From assembly GCF_019218635.1 (NCBI RefSeq), contig NZ_JAHUZB010000001.1:496001-560000 (forward strand): DNA of 64,000 nt, written 5' to 3'. The DNA is from Enterococcus alishanensis (GTDB lineage Bacteria; Bacillota; Bacilli; Lactobacillales; Enterococcaceae). Below the pieces are notes generated by a model, which saw only the letters and a list, made by a program, of their open reading frames with translations, searched no databases and was not told the origin of the DNA. This document shows, in pieces, positions 17,563 to 30,121 of this stretch (position 1 is its first letter; each line of letters begins with the position of its first letter). The translations under genes were made by a program, and so were the position numbers.

Positions 17563-18462
17563 ATGTTACAAGTGGAGCAACTTAGTAAAACTTTTGGAGA
17601 CTTCAAAGCGTTAGATAATTTATCTTTAACGATTGAGGATGGGAAAATTTTAGGTTTAATTGGACAAAATGGTGCCGGTAAGACGACAACATTTCGTTTG
17701 ATCCTAGATTTTTTAGCAAAAGATAGCGGGAAAATATTATGGAACGGACAACCATTAACTGAGAAGGATTATAGCATCATTGGCTATTTACCAGAAGAAC
17801 GAGGATTGTATCCAAAAGTATCGATTGAAGAACAATTATTGTTTTTTGCCGCTTTAAGAGGCAAGAAAAAAGCTGAAATTGTACCAAAAATTGATGAATG
17901 GATGGAAAAATTCCAAGTAAAAGGTAAGAAAACAGATAAGGTTAAATCCTTATCAAAAGGGAATCAGCAAAAGGTTCAATTGATCGCTACTTTGATTCAT
18001 GAGCCTAAATTAGTTATTTTGGATGAACCTTTTTCTGGCTTGGATCCAGTGAATGCGGAACTATTAAAAGATGGCATCATTGAGTTAAAAGGTAAAGGTT
18101 CATGTGTTATTTTTTCTAGTCATAATATGGATAATGTCGAAAAAATTTGTGACAATTTAATTATGTTACGGAATGGCCAAACTGTTTTAGATGGTAAGGT
18201 TCATGAAATTCGTGAATCTTTTGGACGAACGAAACTGTATCTAGATTCTTCATTAACAGCTGCGGAATTGGATGAATTTGCTGGTGTTGAAAAAATTGTT
18301 CAAAAAGAAGATGGAACTTTTGATTTAACTTTGTCTGATCCGGAAATTGGCAAAGATATTTTCGCTAAAGCAACTGAAAATGGCTATATTCCAATGTTCA
18401 ATCAGCAACCACCAACTTTAGAAGAGATATTCAAATGGAAAGCAGGTGACCAACATGAGTAA
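17563..18462 (+). CDS. ABC exporter ATP-binding protein (YhaQ/NatA type)
   Basis: 299 residues. Walker A GQNGAGKT at 34-41, signature LSKGNQQK near 134, Walker B LVILDEPFSGLDP near 152 and the switch histidine in SSHNMD near 187. The roughly 90-residue C-terminal extension is as in the Bacillus YhaQ/NatA group. The open frame allows a GTG at 17554, but the GAAGGAGTGGG ribosome site fits ATG 17563. Overlaps the permease gene by 8 bp. The substrate is not known; relatives export Na+, peptides or drugs. Confidence 0.93.
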   Translation: MLQVEQLSKTFGDFKALDNLSLTIEDGKILGLIGQNGAGKTTTFRLILDFLAKDSGKILWNGQPLTEKDYSIIGYLPEERGLYPKVSIEEQLLFFAALRGKKKAEIVPKIDEWMEKFQVKGKKTDKVKSLSKGNQQKVQLIATLIHEPKLVILDEPFSGLDPVNAELLKDGIIELKGKGSCVIFSSHNMDNVEKICDNLIMLRNGQTVLDGKVHEIRESFGRTKLYLDSSLTAAELDEFAGVEKIVQKEDGTFDLTLSDPEIGKDIFAKATENGYIPMFNQQPPTLEEIFKWKAGDQHE

Positions 18463-19714
18463 AATGGGAATTATTATTAAAGACGTTTACAAAAAAAATG
18501 TTAAATCAACAGCTTTTGTCATCATGATTTTGGCACCATTTTTGCTAATGGGTATCTTTTATTTGGCACAACATTTCTTTGGTAATACAAATGATATTAA
18601 CGAAATTGGTATCATTAGTAATCAGCCGGCAGTTGCAGAACAATTAAAAAGCCAATCGTCAGAGGATTTTAATTTCAAAGTAATGGATTCAAAGAAACAA
18701 GCACAAAATCAATTGGAGAATGAAAAAATTGATGCTTATTTCGTTATCGATACAAAAGATGATGATACTGTTCAAAGTACCCTATATAGTACTTCATCAT
18801 TAGGTACGACCACAGAAGGTGCGCTGACACAAATAACTAATCAATTGCAGTTGGGATTACGTGCTGGTCAGTTAAATATCAACAATCAACAAGTCGCTCA
18901 TATTATTGAACCCGGGCAATTTCAAGCAAAACGTGTGAATTTTGAAGATGGTAAAATGAAAGTTGATGAGGCTGATACCGGCGCGCAATATTGGATTAGT
19001 TTTGCAACAACTATTATTATGTTTATTTTTATTATGAGTTATTCTTCAATTATTGCACAAGAAATTGCTTCAGAAAAAGGGACTCGAATTATGGAAGTTT
19101 TATTATCCAGTATGAAGGCTAAAACTCATTACTATGGGAAGCTTATTGGCGTTTTACTAGTTGCGTTGACCCAATTAATTATTTACGGTGTCGCCATTGT
19201 TGTGGGTTATCAGCAATTTAAAAATACCGATTTTATTGCTGGGATAGCTAATAATGTCACCTTTAAACATTTGTTTGGCGTAAACACAATCATTATGCTG
19301 GCCTTTATGATTTTCGGAATTTTACTTTATGCAGTATTATCTGCTTTATGTGGTTCTTTAGTTAACAAACCTGAGGACACTGCAAAGGCGATACAGCCAG
19401 TGATGTATCTTTCATTAATTGGTTATATGCTAAATATCATTATGGGGGCAGCCAATCCAACCAATATTATTGTAAAGGTCACTGCATATATTCCATTTCT
19501 TTCCTCATATAGTATGCCACTGAGACTGTCGACAGATACAGTGAGTCTTTCTGGGGCTGTAATCTCTTTAGTTGTCTTGATTGTTTTCACCATTTTATTG
19601 AACTTATTTTCAGCTCAGTTATATAAATCAAATGTATTGGTTTATAGTGAAGGTGGCATGGTGAGTGCCTTGCGCCAATCATTTTCAATTATGCGCAATG
19701 ATCGGGAAAAATAA
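18455..19714 (+). CDS. ABC-2 type exporter permease (YhaP/NatB type)
   Basis: 419 residues. One N-terminal helix (about 20-40), a large extracytoplasmic domain (about 45-180), then five to six helices, the ABC-2 layout. The segment after the second helix (EIASEKGTRIMEVLLSSMKAKTHYYGKLIG) is the family signature that meets the ATPase. GTG at 18446 is open, but AGGTGA before ATG 18455 sets the start. Last gene of the PadR-DUF2812-ATPase-permease operon. Length equals Bacillus YhaP by memory. Confidence 0.92.
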   Translation: MSKMGIIIKDVYKKNVKSTAFVIMILAPFLLMGIFYLAQHFFGNTNDINEIGIISNQPAVAEQLKSQSSEDFNFKVMDSKKQAQNQLENEKIDAYFVIDTKDDDTVQSTLYSTSSLGTTTEGALTQITNQLQLGLRAGQLNINNQQVAHIIEPGQFQAKRVNFEDGKMKVDEADTGAQYWISFATTIIMFIFIMSYSSIIAQEIASEKGTRIMEVLLSSMKAKTHYYGKLIGVLLVALTQLIIYGVAIVVGYQQFKNTDFIAGIANNVTFKHLFGVNTIIMLAFMIFGILLYAVLSALCGSLVNKPEDTAKAIQPVMYLSLIGYMLNIIMGAANPTNIIVKVTAYIPFLSSYSMPLRLSTDTVSLSGAVISLVVLIVFTILLNLFSAQLYKSNVLVYSEGGMVSALRQSFSIMRNDREK

Positions 19715-19788
19715 TCAAAATATTTGACCAAATAAAAGATTTTCTTCAAAATAAAGTATAGTTGAAAGATTTGGAGGAGGAATTTTGT

Positions 19789-20604
19789 ATGGAAAAAACA
19801 AAAAAATTAGCTAATGGTTTAGAAATGCCACGTTTTGGTCTAGGTGTTTGGCGTGTAGATCCGGAAGATGCAATTAATTCGGTAAAATGGGCGATTCAAG
19901 CAGGATATCGTTTAATCGATACAGCGGCAATTTATAAGAATGAAGCTGAAGTTGGTGAAGGTATTCGCCAATCTGGCGTATCACGGGAAGAGCTGTTTAT
20001 TACTACAAAATTATGGAATGCTGATCAAGGCTATGAAACAGCACATCAAGCATTTGATGAAAGCTTGAAAAAATTAGGTTTAGATTATGTTGATTTATAC
20101 TTGATTCATTGGCCAGTTCCAGGTAAATTTAACGATTCTTGGAAAGCGATGGAAGAAGTTTATGAAAGTGGTCGAGCAAAAGCAATTGGTGTTTCTAATT
20201 TCCATCAACACCATATTGAAGAATTAATGACAACTGCAAAAATTAAACCAATGGTTGATCAAGTTGAAATTCATCCTACGTTAACACAAGAGCCTTTGCG
20301 CAAATATTTAGCTAGTGAAAATATTGCAGTTGAAGCTTGGTCCCCACTAGGACAAGGGAAAATTTTAAGCAATCCAACTTTAATGAAAATTGCTGAAACC
20401 CATCAAAAAAGTGTAGCCCAAGTGATTATTCGCTGGCATTTACAAAGTGATATTATTGTGATTCCAAAATCAGTGCATGAAAATCGGATCAAAGAAAATT
20501 TTGATGTGTTTGATTTTGAACTAAGTCCAGATGATATGAAAGAGATCGATAGCTTAAACATTAATGAGCGTTTAGGTGGAGATCCAGATAATTTTAATTT
20601 TTAA
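19789..20604 (+). CDS. Aldo/keto reductase
   Basis: 271 residues. NADPH-dependent reduction of aldehydes or ketones; TIM barrel. The catalytic tetrad is visible at D44, Y49, K74 and H107, in DTAAIYKNE, TTKLWN and LIHWPVP. The closing NADPH-binding IPKSVHENRIKENFDVFDF motif is present. Related to 2,5-diketo-D-gluconate and methylglyoxal reductases (YvgN type). GGAGGAGG before ATG 19789 sets the start; the frame is open 27 bases further upstream. Monocistronic. Confidence 0.93.
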   Translation: MEKTKKLANGLEMPRFGLGVWRVDPEDAINSVKWAIQAGYRLIDTAAIYKNEAEVGEGIRQSGVSREELFITTKLWNADQGYETAHQAFDESLKKLGLDYVDLYLIHWPVPGKFNDSWKAMEEVYESGRAKAIGVSNFHQHHIEELMTTAKIKPMVDQVEIHPTLTQEPLRKYLASENIAVEAWSPLGQGKILSNPTLMKIAETHQKSVAQVIIRWHLQSDIIVIPKSVHENRIKENFDVFDFELSPDDMKEIDSLNINERLGGDPDNFNF

Positions 20605-20610
20605 AAAAAT

Positions 20611-20645
20611 GAGCGTCGTCATTCAGTTGACGGCGCTCGTTTTTT
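20611..20645. terminator. Bidirectional terminator
   Basis: 10-bp stem with one G-U pair (20611-20620 with 20629-20638), A run on the left and T run on the right, between convergent genes. Confidence 0.88.
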
Positions 20646-21367
20646 TAGAATTTTTGGACAAAAAAATTGAACAATTCCTGCTCTTTAGGGTCTGCTTTAT
20701 GAACTAATTCAGGATGCCATTGAACACCCAAAATCGGCACACCAGGATCTTTGCTTTCAACAGCTTCGATAATACCATCCTTGGACCAAGCAATCGCTTT
20801 TAGCGGTTCAGCTAATTCTTTTAAGGCTTGATGATGAAATGAATTGACCTGTGTTTCTTCAGCTAATAAATTTCCTAAGATAGAATTATTTGCTACTTTA
20901 ATCGAATGTAAAGCAAAAGCAGGTGGTGTTGGGAACATATCGTGTTTCACTGACCAATCATTATACAAGGATAAATCTTGATAGAGATTTCCTCCTAAAG
21001 TGACATTTAAAATCTGCGTGCCACGACATACAGTAAAAATTGGTTTCTTTTGTTCAATAGCTTCTTGGATAAGAGCCATTTCAAACAAATCTCGCTCCAA
21101 ACTAGTCGCACCTAACTTAGGATGAGGTTCTTCCCCATAGAGGCTAGGGGTAATATCTTGTCCACCAGCTAGCAAAAGTTTATCAATTTTTTCAATATAA
21201 TCTGCTGCTAAATCGGCAAGACCAAGAGGAAGTACTAAAGGAACTCCACCTGCTTGATGGATACCATCAATAAAACCTTGGGGAGTATAACTAAAAGGTT
21301 GATCAAAAAAAGCTGTGTTATCTAAATAATGTTGGTTGGCAACAATACCAATGATTGGTTTTTTCAT
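20645..21367 (-). CDS. Gamma-glutamyl-gamma-aminobutyrate hydrolase family (peptidase C26)
   Basis: 240 residues. Class I glutamine amidotransferase-like fold. Triad is C114 (nucleophile elbow TVCRGTQ), H218 and E220 (VQWHPE). PuuD of E. coli cleaves gamma-glutamyl-GABA in putrescine breakdown, but no Puu pathway is nearby, so the substrate is open; other members act on gamma-glutamyl peptides. The start at 21367 follows an AAAGGAG site; the open frame extends 19 codons upstream without one. Divergent from the ntp operon. Confidence 0.88.
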   Translation of the reverse strand: MKKPIIGIVANQHYLDNTAFFDQPFSYTPQGFIDGIHQAGGVPLVLPLGLADLAADYIEKIDKLLLAGGQDITPSLYGEEPHPKLGATSLERDLFEMALIQEAIEQKKPIFTVCRGTQILNVTLGGNLYQDLSLYNDWSVKHDMFPTPPAFALHSIKVANNSILGNLLAEETQVNSFHHQALKELAEPLKAIAWSKDGIIEAVESKDPGVPILGVQWHPELVHKADPKEQELFNFFVQKF

Positions 21368-21478
21368 ATAAAACTCCTTTAAATGGTTTATCCTTTTGAT
21401 AACATAAAATAATCTTTTTGGCAAGATAACCTACTCTGTCATAAGAATCCTTTTTTTTCTTAATAACTTCTGATATAC

Positions 21479-21484
21479 TATAAT
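21479..21484 (+). promoter_or_regulatory. ntp operon promoter -10
   Basis: Perfect TATAAT; the -35 at 17 bp is poor (TTTCTT, 21456-21461). Transcription would begin near 21491, 22 bases before the leader hairpin. Confidence 0.6.
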
Positions 21485-21512
21485 GGAATTGAATTTATTA
21501 TTCAAAATGGTT

Positions 21513-21582
21513 GGGCGTAAGCTTCAAGGATCATGTTTCTCAAGGGGTGAGAGAAACACTTGAAGATTTGCGGCCTTTTTTT
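21513..21582 (+). promoter_or_regulatory. Structured ntp leader with U run (candidate Na+ riboswitch)
   Basis: A single interrupted hairpin. P1 is 21513-21520 with 21568-21575 (one G-G mismatch, one G-U). P2 is 21522-21528 with 21559-21565, perfect. An asymmetric 6-base/1-base internal loop follows. P3 is 21535-21541 with 21551-21557, perfect, with a 9-base purine-rich loop. Seven T residues follow P1 at once, so P1 doubles as a terminator stem. The operon encodes a Na+ pump, and the E. hirae ntp operon is induced by Na+. That makes a Na+-sensing RNA (Na+-I, formerly the DUF1646 motif) a plausible identity. I cannot confirm the consensus from memory. Confidence 0.6.
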
Positions 21583-21654
21583 GTTTTCAATTAAAAAAAC
21601 GAAAATCATCAAAAAAATGAAAATAAAAGATAACCAAATTAAAGGAGGAGCGGG

Positions 21655-21964
21655 ATGCTAGAGGCACTGGAAAAAATCAAAGCAGCCGAAGAAAGAAACG
21701 AAGCACAAATGAACCAAGTCAAAAAAGAATTGTTAAAACTTGAAAAAAAGAATCAACAATTGTTACAGGAAAAACAAGCAGATTTACAAAAAAAGAATAA
21801 CGAAAAAATAACTGAGAGAAATCGTGAGTTGAATGATGACCTAAAAAAAGAAGCGCTTCAGCTAGAAGAGCAAAAAAAACAGTTAGCGGATCATTATCAA
21901 GCAAATTTTGAATTAATTAAGGCGCAAGCAATTACAAAAATTTTAGAAGGGGTGAGAGAAAAAT

Positions 21965-21978
<14 letters not shown>
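21655..21978 (+). CDS. ntpF: V-type Na+-ATPase subunit NtpF (peripheral stalk, G/H type)
   Basis: 107 residues, nearly all one charged coiled coil rich in Lys, Glu and Gln. NtpF pairs with NtpE to form the peripheral stalks that brace the catalytic head against NtpI. Strong AAAGGAGGAG ribosome site. First gene of the operon, as in E. hirae, overlapping ntpI by 14 bp. Identified from its position and coiled-coil character; sequence alone would be less certain. Confidence 0.9.
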
Positions 21979-24405
<2,427 letters not shown>

Positions 24406-24417
24406 GGAGCGATTTAA

Positions 24418-25002
24418 ATGGATGCTATTGAAAAAATCATTGATCAATTAAATGAAGAAGCACAACTTAAGCAAACAGAATTTCAAGTAACGGAAAAAAT
24501 GCGAATTGAGCAAGAATTTCAAGCTAGTTTACAAGAGATTGAATTGGAACAGAAAAAAAGATATGAAAATCAATTAGATCAATTAGAAGAAAAAAATAAG
24601 CAATTAAAAAATCGCCAACAAGTAGCAGCTAAACAAGCTAACTTAAATTTAAAACAACAATTATTGGATGAAATGTTTATTGCCGCACAAGAAGCCATGA
24701 ATGACTGGTCAATTGAAGAACACCAAAATTTTGCTAATGGAGCATTAAAAAAATTAGCAGTTTCTGGCTCGCTGAAATTCATTTCTGGTGGAATAACTAA
24801 AGATGTTTACACCGAAGAATGGTTGGCTATCCAAAATGCACAGTTAAAATACCAACTAACATTATCAGATGAAGTGATTCCCAATCAAGCGGGGTTCATT
24901 TTAGATCAAGCAGGTATTCAATATAATTTTCTCTATCAAACATTAATCGAGGAACAAAAAGAAACATTAAGCTTCGAACTGGCACAAACCTTTTTGGATT
25001 AA
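24418..25002 (+). CDS. ntpE: V-type Na+-ATPase subunit NtpE (peripheral stalk)
   Basis: 194 residues. The N-terminal half (1-90) is a coiled coil of Glu, Gln and Lys; the C-terminal half is the globular domain that holds the top of the catalytic head, ending in the typical ETLSFELAQTFLD. Partner of NtpF. The gene order K-E-C is as in E. hirae. AAGGAGCG ribosome site. Confidence 0.92.
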   Translation: MDAIEKIIDQLNEEAQLKQTEFQVTEKMRIEQEFQASLQEIELEQKKRYENQLDQLEEKNKQLKNRQQVAAKQANLNLKQQLLDEMFIAAQEAMNDWSIEEHQNFANGALKKLAVSGSLKFISGGITKDVYTEEWLAIQNAQLKYQLTLSDEVIPNQAGFILDQAGIQYNFLYQTLIEEQKETLSFELAQTFLD

Positions 25003-25012
25003 GGAGGTCTAA

Positions 25013-26005
25013 ATGAAAACTTATAGCTATCATGAGTTAAATCCTCTGATTCGCTTAAAAGAACTTGAATTGTTAACCCCAGATATGTTTGATCGTTTAG
25101 TTGCTGCAAAAGACTTAAAAGAAGTTCAGCAATTGCTAAATAGTACTTTTTATGGGGAATTTTTACAGGGAGATTTTGCTGAGACTTTTGAAGAAAGCTT
25201 ACAAAACTCTTTTAATCAATTAATTACAGAATTAATCGAACTGGCACCTGAGCCGGAAGTGATATGGATTTATACGATGCGATTTACTTATCATAATTTA
25301 AAAGCCCTGATGAAGGCAGAATTACTTGAACAAAACTTTGATGAATTATTTTTGTATGATGGATTTTATTCTTTAGAACAAATTAAAAGTGTGGTTAAAA
25401 CTGGACAATCTAATAGTTTACCTGATGAGATTATCGGTACGGTAAATGCGGTTAAGGCACATTTTTCAGAGTCTAATAGTCTACAAGGAATCGATATTAT
25501 CTTTGACCGTGATTTTTTGCGTAATCAAGAAATAGTAGGAGAAAAGTTAGGCTATGTCGCGCTACTATCAGAAATCACAGCCTTTATTGATTTTACTAAT
25601 TTAATTATTTTAGGTCGTGGCATTCGTCAAAAACGAAGTAAAGCCTTTCTATCTACAGTTCTTTCTAGTCAAGGAAGTATCGCCAAAGAAGATTTATTAG
25701 CGATTATTGAACAGCCCCAAACATTTGCTGATTTTATTTTGGCTAGTCCTTATGGAAATGAAGCAGCTTCAGCGGTAGTAGATGGAAAAGTTGACTTAGC
25801 AAAATTGGAAAAGGCCAAAGATGATTATTTGGCAAGTTTATTTGAAGCTTATCAAGTTGAAGCTTTCGGTCCATTACCAATGTTAGCTTTGTTGCACGGA
25901 AAAGAAACTGAAATAAAAAATCTGCGTTTATTAGTTGTTGGAAAAAAAATCGGAATGGATCAATCTGATATTAAGGAAAGGATGCGAGTAACCCATGACG
26001 CATAA
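25013..26005 (+). CDS. ntpC: V-type Na+-ATPase subunit NtpC (d subunit, rotor funnel)
   Basis: 330 residues, soluble, built from three similar helical domains. Links the central shaft (NtpD-NtpG) to the NtpK ring. Recognisable by the TYSYHELNPLIRLKELELL opening, the YTMRFTYHNLKALMKAEL block near residue 85 and the GKETEIKNLRLLVVGKKIG closing helix near 300. Overlaps ntpG by 11 bp. Strong AAGGAGG ribosome site. Confidence 0.94.
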   Translation: MKTYSYHELNPLIRLKELELLTPDMFDRLVAAKDLKEVQQLLNSTFYGEFLQGDFAETFEESLQNSFNQLITELIELAPEPEVIWIYTMRFTYHNLKALMKAELLEQNFDELFLYDGFYSLEQIKSVVKTGQSNSLPDEIIGTVNAVKAHFSESNSLQGIDIIFDRDFLRNQEIVGEKLGYVALLSEITAFIDFTNLIILGRGIRQKRSKAFLSTVLSSQGSIAKEDLLAIIEQPQTFADFILASPYGNEAASAVVDGKVDLAKLEKAKDDYLASLFEAYQVEAFGPLPMLALLHGKETEIKNLRLLVVGKKIGMDQSDIKERMRVTHDA

Positions 26006-26306
26006 AATTGGTGCAATTGGCGATAAAGACTCGGTATTGCCTTTCAAATTATTTGATTTTGATGTAAGAACGGATAAACAACCAAGTGCTATTCGAAAAA
26101 ATATTGAAGAAATGGCTCAGTCAGGTTATGGGATCATTTATCTGACTGAACAATTTGCGCAACTGGTTCCTGAAACTGTCAAAAGATATGAAGAAGAGAT
26201 GATCCCTGCGATTGTTTTAATTCCAAATTTTGCAGGAACAGATGGACTGGGGCAAAAAATGATTCAAGATCAAGTAGAACGAGCAGTCGGAATGAATATA
26301 TTGTAA
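25995..26306 (+). CDS. ntpG: V-type Na+-ATPase subunit NtpG (F subunit, central shaft)
   Basis: 103 residues with a Rossmann-like fold. Begins [22 protein letters not shown], the F-subunit signature, and ends in an AVGMNIL helix that packs on NtpD. It stimulates ATP hydrolysis in E. hirae. The start lies within the ntpC end; 13 bp separate it from ntpA. Confidence 0.94.
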   Translation: MTHKIGAIGDKDSVLPFKLFDFDVRTDKQPSAIRKNIEEMAQSGYGIIYLTEQFAQLVPETVKRYEEEMIPAIVLIPNFAGTDGLGQKMIQDQVERAVGMNIL

Positions 26307-26319
26307 AGGAGCAGACAGC

Positions 26320-28101
26320 TTGCAAGAAGGAAGAGTAATCAAAGTATCTGGGCCGTTAGTAATGGCTGAAAATATGGGTCACGCAGCAATTCAAGATATT
26401 TGTTATGTTGGAGAGCTGGGGGTAATTGGCGAAATTATTGAAATGCGAAAAGATGTCGCCTCCATCCAAGTATATGAAGAAACTGCTGGGATTGGACCAG
26501 GGGAAGTCGTAAAAACAACGGGAGAAGCTTTATCGGTTGAATTAGGTCCAGGAATTGTGTCTCAAATGTTTGATGGCATTCAACGACCCTTAGATAAATT
26601 TCAAACGTTGACCCAAAGTAATTTTTTGAGTCGAGGTGTCCAATTACCGGCTTTAGATCATCAAAAAAAATGGTGGTTTGAAGCAGCTTTAGAAATTGGT
26701 ACAGTTGTTTCTGCTGGAGATGTAGTAGGAATCGTAGAAGAAACGAAAGTACTAACACATAAAATTATGGTTCCGAATGGTGTTAGCGGCACCATTACAA
26801 AAATTCACTCAGGTGAGTTTAATATCACTGAAACCGTTTATGTTTTAGCGACTGAAGAAGGTGAAAAAAGTTTTTCAATGCTGCAAAAATGGCCTGTTCG
26901 TCGCGGTCGACCAGTCAAAGAAAAATTAAATCCAGAAGCACCAATGATCACTGGTCAACGAGTAATTGATACTTTCTTTCCAGTGGTAAAAGGTGGAGCG
27001 GCTGCTGTACCAGGACCATTTGGTGCTGGGAAAACGGTTGTGCAACATCAGATAGCCAAATGGGCCGATGTCGATTTAGTAGTTTATGTTGGCTGTGGTG
27101 AACGTGGTAATGAAATGACCGATGTGTTGAATGAATTTCCGGAATTGATTGATCCTAAAACAGGAGAATCCTTGATGGAACGAACGATTTTAATTGCCAA
27201 TACATCGAATATGCCAGTGGCAGCACGAGAAGCATCTATTTATACTGGGATTACCATTGCTGAATATTTCCGTGATATGGGTTATAACGTAGCAATTATG
27301 GCAGATTCAACCTCTCGCTGGGCTGAAGCTTTGCGAGAAATGAGTGGACGTTTGGAAGAAATGCCTGGTGATGAAGGTTATCCCGCTTATCTAGGTTCTC
27401 GCTTGGCGGAGTATTATGAACGTGCTGGGCGAGTCGTGGCACTGGGATCAGATGGGCGTGAAGGTTCCATTACTGCAATTTCGGCTGTATCACCATCAGG
27501 GGGAGATACTTCAGAGCCTGTCACGCAAAATACTTTACGAGTTGTAAAAGTATTTTGGGGGTTGAGTGCAAACCTAGCCCAACAAAGGCATTTCCCATCA
27601 ATTGATTGGTTGTCCAGTTACTCATTGTATTCAAATGAAGTGGGATTATATTTAGACCAGCAAATGCAAGTTTCTTGGTCAGACTTAGTAACTGAAGGAA
27701 TGAAAATTTTACAAGAAGAATCGCAGTTAAGTGAGATTGTTCGTTTAGTGGGGATTGATTCACTGTCTGAAAAAGATCGCTTAACTTTGGAAGTAGCGAA
27801 ATCTATTCGCGAAGATTATTTGCAACAAAATGCTTTTGATGATGTGGATACATTTACTTCAAGAGAAAAGCAATTTAAAATGTTAAACAATATTTTGACT
27901 TTTTATAGTGAGAGTCGCAAAGCGCTAGATCTAGGTGCCTACTTGAAAGAAATCATGGAGGGAACAACTGATTTGCGAGATAAAGTTGCCCGCAGTAAGT
28001 ATTTACCAGAAGCAGAGATTGAAAAATTGAGTGATATTCATCAAAGCATACCAATTATTTTACAAGAGATAGTTGCTAAAGGAGGGATGACCAATGATTA
28101 A
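26320..28101 (+). CDS. ntpA: V-type Na+-ATPase catalytic subunit NtpA
   Basis: 593 residues. Catalytic A subunit that hydrolyses ATP. Walker A GPFGAGKT near 232-239, the bulge domain near 110-190 typical of A subunits, the GCGERGNEM catalytic glutamate loop near 260 and [13 protein letters not shown] near 328. The start is TTG: AAAGGAG at 26305-26311 is 8 bp upstream and no ATG or GTG is near, and translation gives [18 protein letters not shown], as in the family. Overlaps ntpB by 8 bp. Confidence 0.96.
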   Translation: MQEGRVIKVSGPLVMAENMGHAAIQDICYVGELGVIGEIIEMRKDVASIQVYEETAGIGPGEVVKTTGEALSVELGPGIVSQMFDGIQRPLDKFQTLTQSNFLSRGVQLPALDHQKKWWFEAALEIGTVVSAGDVVGIVEETKVLTHKIMVPNGVSGTITKIHSGEFNITETVYVLATEEGEKSFSMLQKWPVRRGRPVKEKLNPEAPMITGQRVIDTFFPVVKGGAAAVPGPFGAGKTVVQHQIAKWADVDLVVYVGCGERGNEMTDVLNEFPELIDPKTGESLMERTILIANTSNMPVAAREASIYTGITIAEYFRDMGYNVAIMADSTSRWAEALREMSGRLEEMPGDEGYPAYLGSRLAEYYERAGRVVALGSDGREGSITAISAVSPSGGDTSEPVTQNTLRVVKVFWGLSANLAQQRHFPSIDWLSSYSLYSNEVGLYLDQQMQVSWSDLVTEGMKILQEESQLSEIVRLVGIDSLSEKDRLTLEVAKSIREDYLQQNAFDDVDTFTSREKQFKMLNNILTFYSESRKALDLGAYLKEIMEGTTDLRDKVARSKYLPEAEIEKLSDIHQSIPIILQEIVAKGGMTND

Positions 28102-29470
28102 AGAATATATGACAATCAGCGAAGTGGTAGGTCCCTTAATGGCTGTTGATAAAGTTGAAGGCGTCAAGTATGAAGAATTGTTAGAAATTCGTATGAAAAA
28201 TGGCGAGATTCGAAGAGGACAAGTTCTTGAAATTAGTGAAGATAAGGCCTTGGTTCAAGTGTTTGAAGGAACTAGCGGAATTCATTTGCAAGAATCTACA
28301 GCTCGATTTTTAGGTCATCCACTTGAATTAGCCGTTTCTGAAGATATGATTGGCCGGGTGTTTGATGGACTAGGACGTCCTAAAGATAATGGTCCAGCAG
28401 TTTTAGCAGAAAAACATCTAGATATTAACGGCGAAGTAATCAATCCAGTTTCTCGTGATTACCCTGATGAATTTATTCAAACAGGGATTTCAGCGATTGA
28501 TCATTTAAATACTCTTGTTCGTGGACAAAAATTGCCAGTTTTTTCTGGTTCAGGTTTGCCCCATAAAGAATTGGCAGCTCAAATTGCTCGCCAAGCAGCA
28601 GTTTTAAATGCTAATGATGATTTTGCTGTAGTTTTTGCAGGGATTGGGATCACCTTTGAAGAAGCCGAATACTTTATGGAGGATTTCCGTAAAACCGGCG
28701 CGATTGATCGCTCTGTCGTATTTATGAATTTAGCTAACGATCCGGCAATTGAACGAATCGCGACACCTAAAATGGCCTTAACAGCGGCTGAATATTTGGC
28801 TTACGAAAAAGGGATGCATGTCCTAGTTATCATGACAGATATGACCAATTACTGTGAAGCTTTGCGAGAAATTTCTGCTGCGCGGCGAGAAGTTCCTGGT
28901 CGTCGAGGCTACCCTGGTTATTTATATACTAATCTAGCTACTTTATACGAGCGGGCTGGACGGATACGCGGTTTGAAGGGTTCAGTCACGCAAATTCCAA
29001 TATTATCAATGCCAGAAGACGATAAGACTCATCCGATACCCGATTTAACTGGTTACATTACAGAAGGTCAAATTATTTTATCTCGAGATTTATACAAGAG
29101 CGGAATCAAACCACCAATTGATGTTTTGCCATCCTTATCTCGACTAAAAGATAAAGGGACCGGTGAAGGAAAAACACGAAAAGATCATGCTGCTACCATG
29201 AATCAATTGTTCTCTGCTTATGCCCAAGGTAAACAAGCCAAAGAATTAGCAGTTGTTTTAGGCGATTCAGCTTTATCTGATACCGATAAAATATATGCAA
29301 AATTTGCAGATTGTTTCGAAGCCGAATATATTAATCAAGGTTATTACACAAATCGCTCAATTTTTGAAACCTTAGATTTAGGCTGGGAGCTATTATCAAT
29401 GTTGCCGCGTACTGAATTAAAACGAATCAAAGATGATATGCTTGATGAGTATTTGTCAAAAGGAGTGTGA
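28094..29470 (+). CDS. ntpB: V-type Na+-ATPase regulatory subunit NtpB
   Basis: 458 residues. Non-catalytic B subunit that alternates with NtpA in the A3B3 ring. It lacks a true Walker A; the position reads [16 protein letters not shown] near 153. The arginine finger region [28 protein letters not shown] near 265-295 is intact. Length equals the E. hirae protein. GGAGG ribosome site inside the end of ntpA. Confidence 0.96.
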   Translation: MIKEYMTISEVVGPLMAVDKVEGVKYEELLEIRMKNGEIRRGQVLEISEDKALVQVFEGTSGIHLQESTARFLGHPLELAVSEDMIGRVFDGLGRPKDNGPAVLAEKHLDINGEVINPVSRDYPDEFIQTGISAIDHLNTLVRGQKLPVFSGSGLPHKELAAQIARQAAVLNANDDFAVVFAGIGITFEEAEYFMEDFRKTGAIDRSVVFMNLANDPAIERIATPKMALTAAEYLAYEKGMHVLVIMTDMTNYCEALREISAARREVPGRRGYPGYLYTNLATLYERAGRIRGLKGSVTQIPILSMPEDDKTHPIPDLTGYITEGQIILSRDLYKSGIKPPIDVLPSLSRLKDKGTGEGKTRKDHAATMNQLFSAYAQGKQAKELAVVLGDSALSDTDKIYAKFADCFEAEYINQGYYTNRSIFETLDLGWELLSMLPRTELKRIKDDMLDEYLSKGV

Positions 29471-29476
29471 TCACTC

Positions 29477-30109
29477 ATGGCAAAGTTAAATGTCAACCCA
29501 ACCCGAATGGAGTTGTCAAAACTAAAAAAACAATTAGTCACAGCGACACGAGGGCACAAATTATTAAAAGATAAACAAGATGAATTGATGCGTCGTTTTA
29601 TTATTTTAATCAAAAAAAATAATCAGTTGCGTAAAGAAGTTGAGGTAGAATTAAATCAAGCGATGAAAGATTTTGCCTTAGCTGACGCTATGATTAATGA
29701 TAAATTTATTGATGAGCTATTAGCAGTGCCAAAAGATCGCGTATCAGTAGATGTGATTGAAAAAGATGTTATGAGTGTCAAAGTGCCGGTAATGAATTTT
29801 CAACATCAAAATGATTTGGCTGATGGACCGCTAGAGTATGGATTTTTAAATTCTAATGAGGAACTTGATCAAAGTGTCGCTCGTTTTGCAGAAGTATTAC
29901 CAAAGCTTTTGGAACTGACAGAGATTGAAAAAACTTGTCAATTGATGGCTAAAGAAATTGAAAAAACTCGACGTCGTGTGAATGCCTTAGAATATATGAC
30001 CATTCCTCAGTTAGAAGAAACGATTTATTTTATTCAAATGAAGCTCGAAGAAAATGAACGGGCCGAGGTTACACGTCTAATAAAAATCAAAAATATGGGG
30101 AATAATTAA
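29477..30109 (+). CDS. ntpD: V-type Na+-ATPase subunit NtpD (central shaft)
   Basis: 210 residues, a long antiparallel coiled coil. Opens [17 protein letters not shown] and [16 protein letters not shown], as in all V/A-type D subunits, and ends in a second long helix with [15 protein letters not shown]. It rotates inside the A3B3 ring and carries NtpG. AAAGGAG ribosome site. Only 12 bp separate it from ntpJ, so the small ntpH of E. hirae has no room here. Confidence 0.95.
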   Translation: MAKLNVNPTRMELSKLKKQLVTATRGHKLLKDKQDELMRRFIILIKKNNQLRKEVEVELNQAMKDFALADAMINDKFIDELLAVPKDRVSVDVIEKDVMSVKVPVMNFQHQNDLADGPLEYGFLNSNEELDQSVARFAEVLPKLLELTEIEKTCQLMAKEIEKTRRRVNALEYMTIPQLEETIYFIQMKLEENERAEVTRLIKIKNMGNN

Positions 30110-30121
30110 AGGATAAAGCGA

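Noticed and set aside
16542-19714. Bacteriocin or antibiotic-resistance ABC cassette
   Set aside because: No precursor peptide, immunity gene or BceAB-type large permease; the YhaQP/NatAB layout with PadR is more general.
21521-21582. Plain intrinsic terminator of an upstream gene at the ntp leader
   Set aside because: The nearest gene upstream is on the opposite strand, and the hairpin has conserved-looking internal loops and lies downstream of the ntp -10, so a leader element is the better reading.
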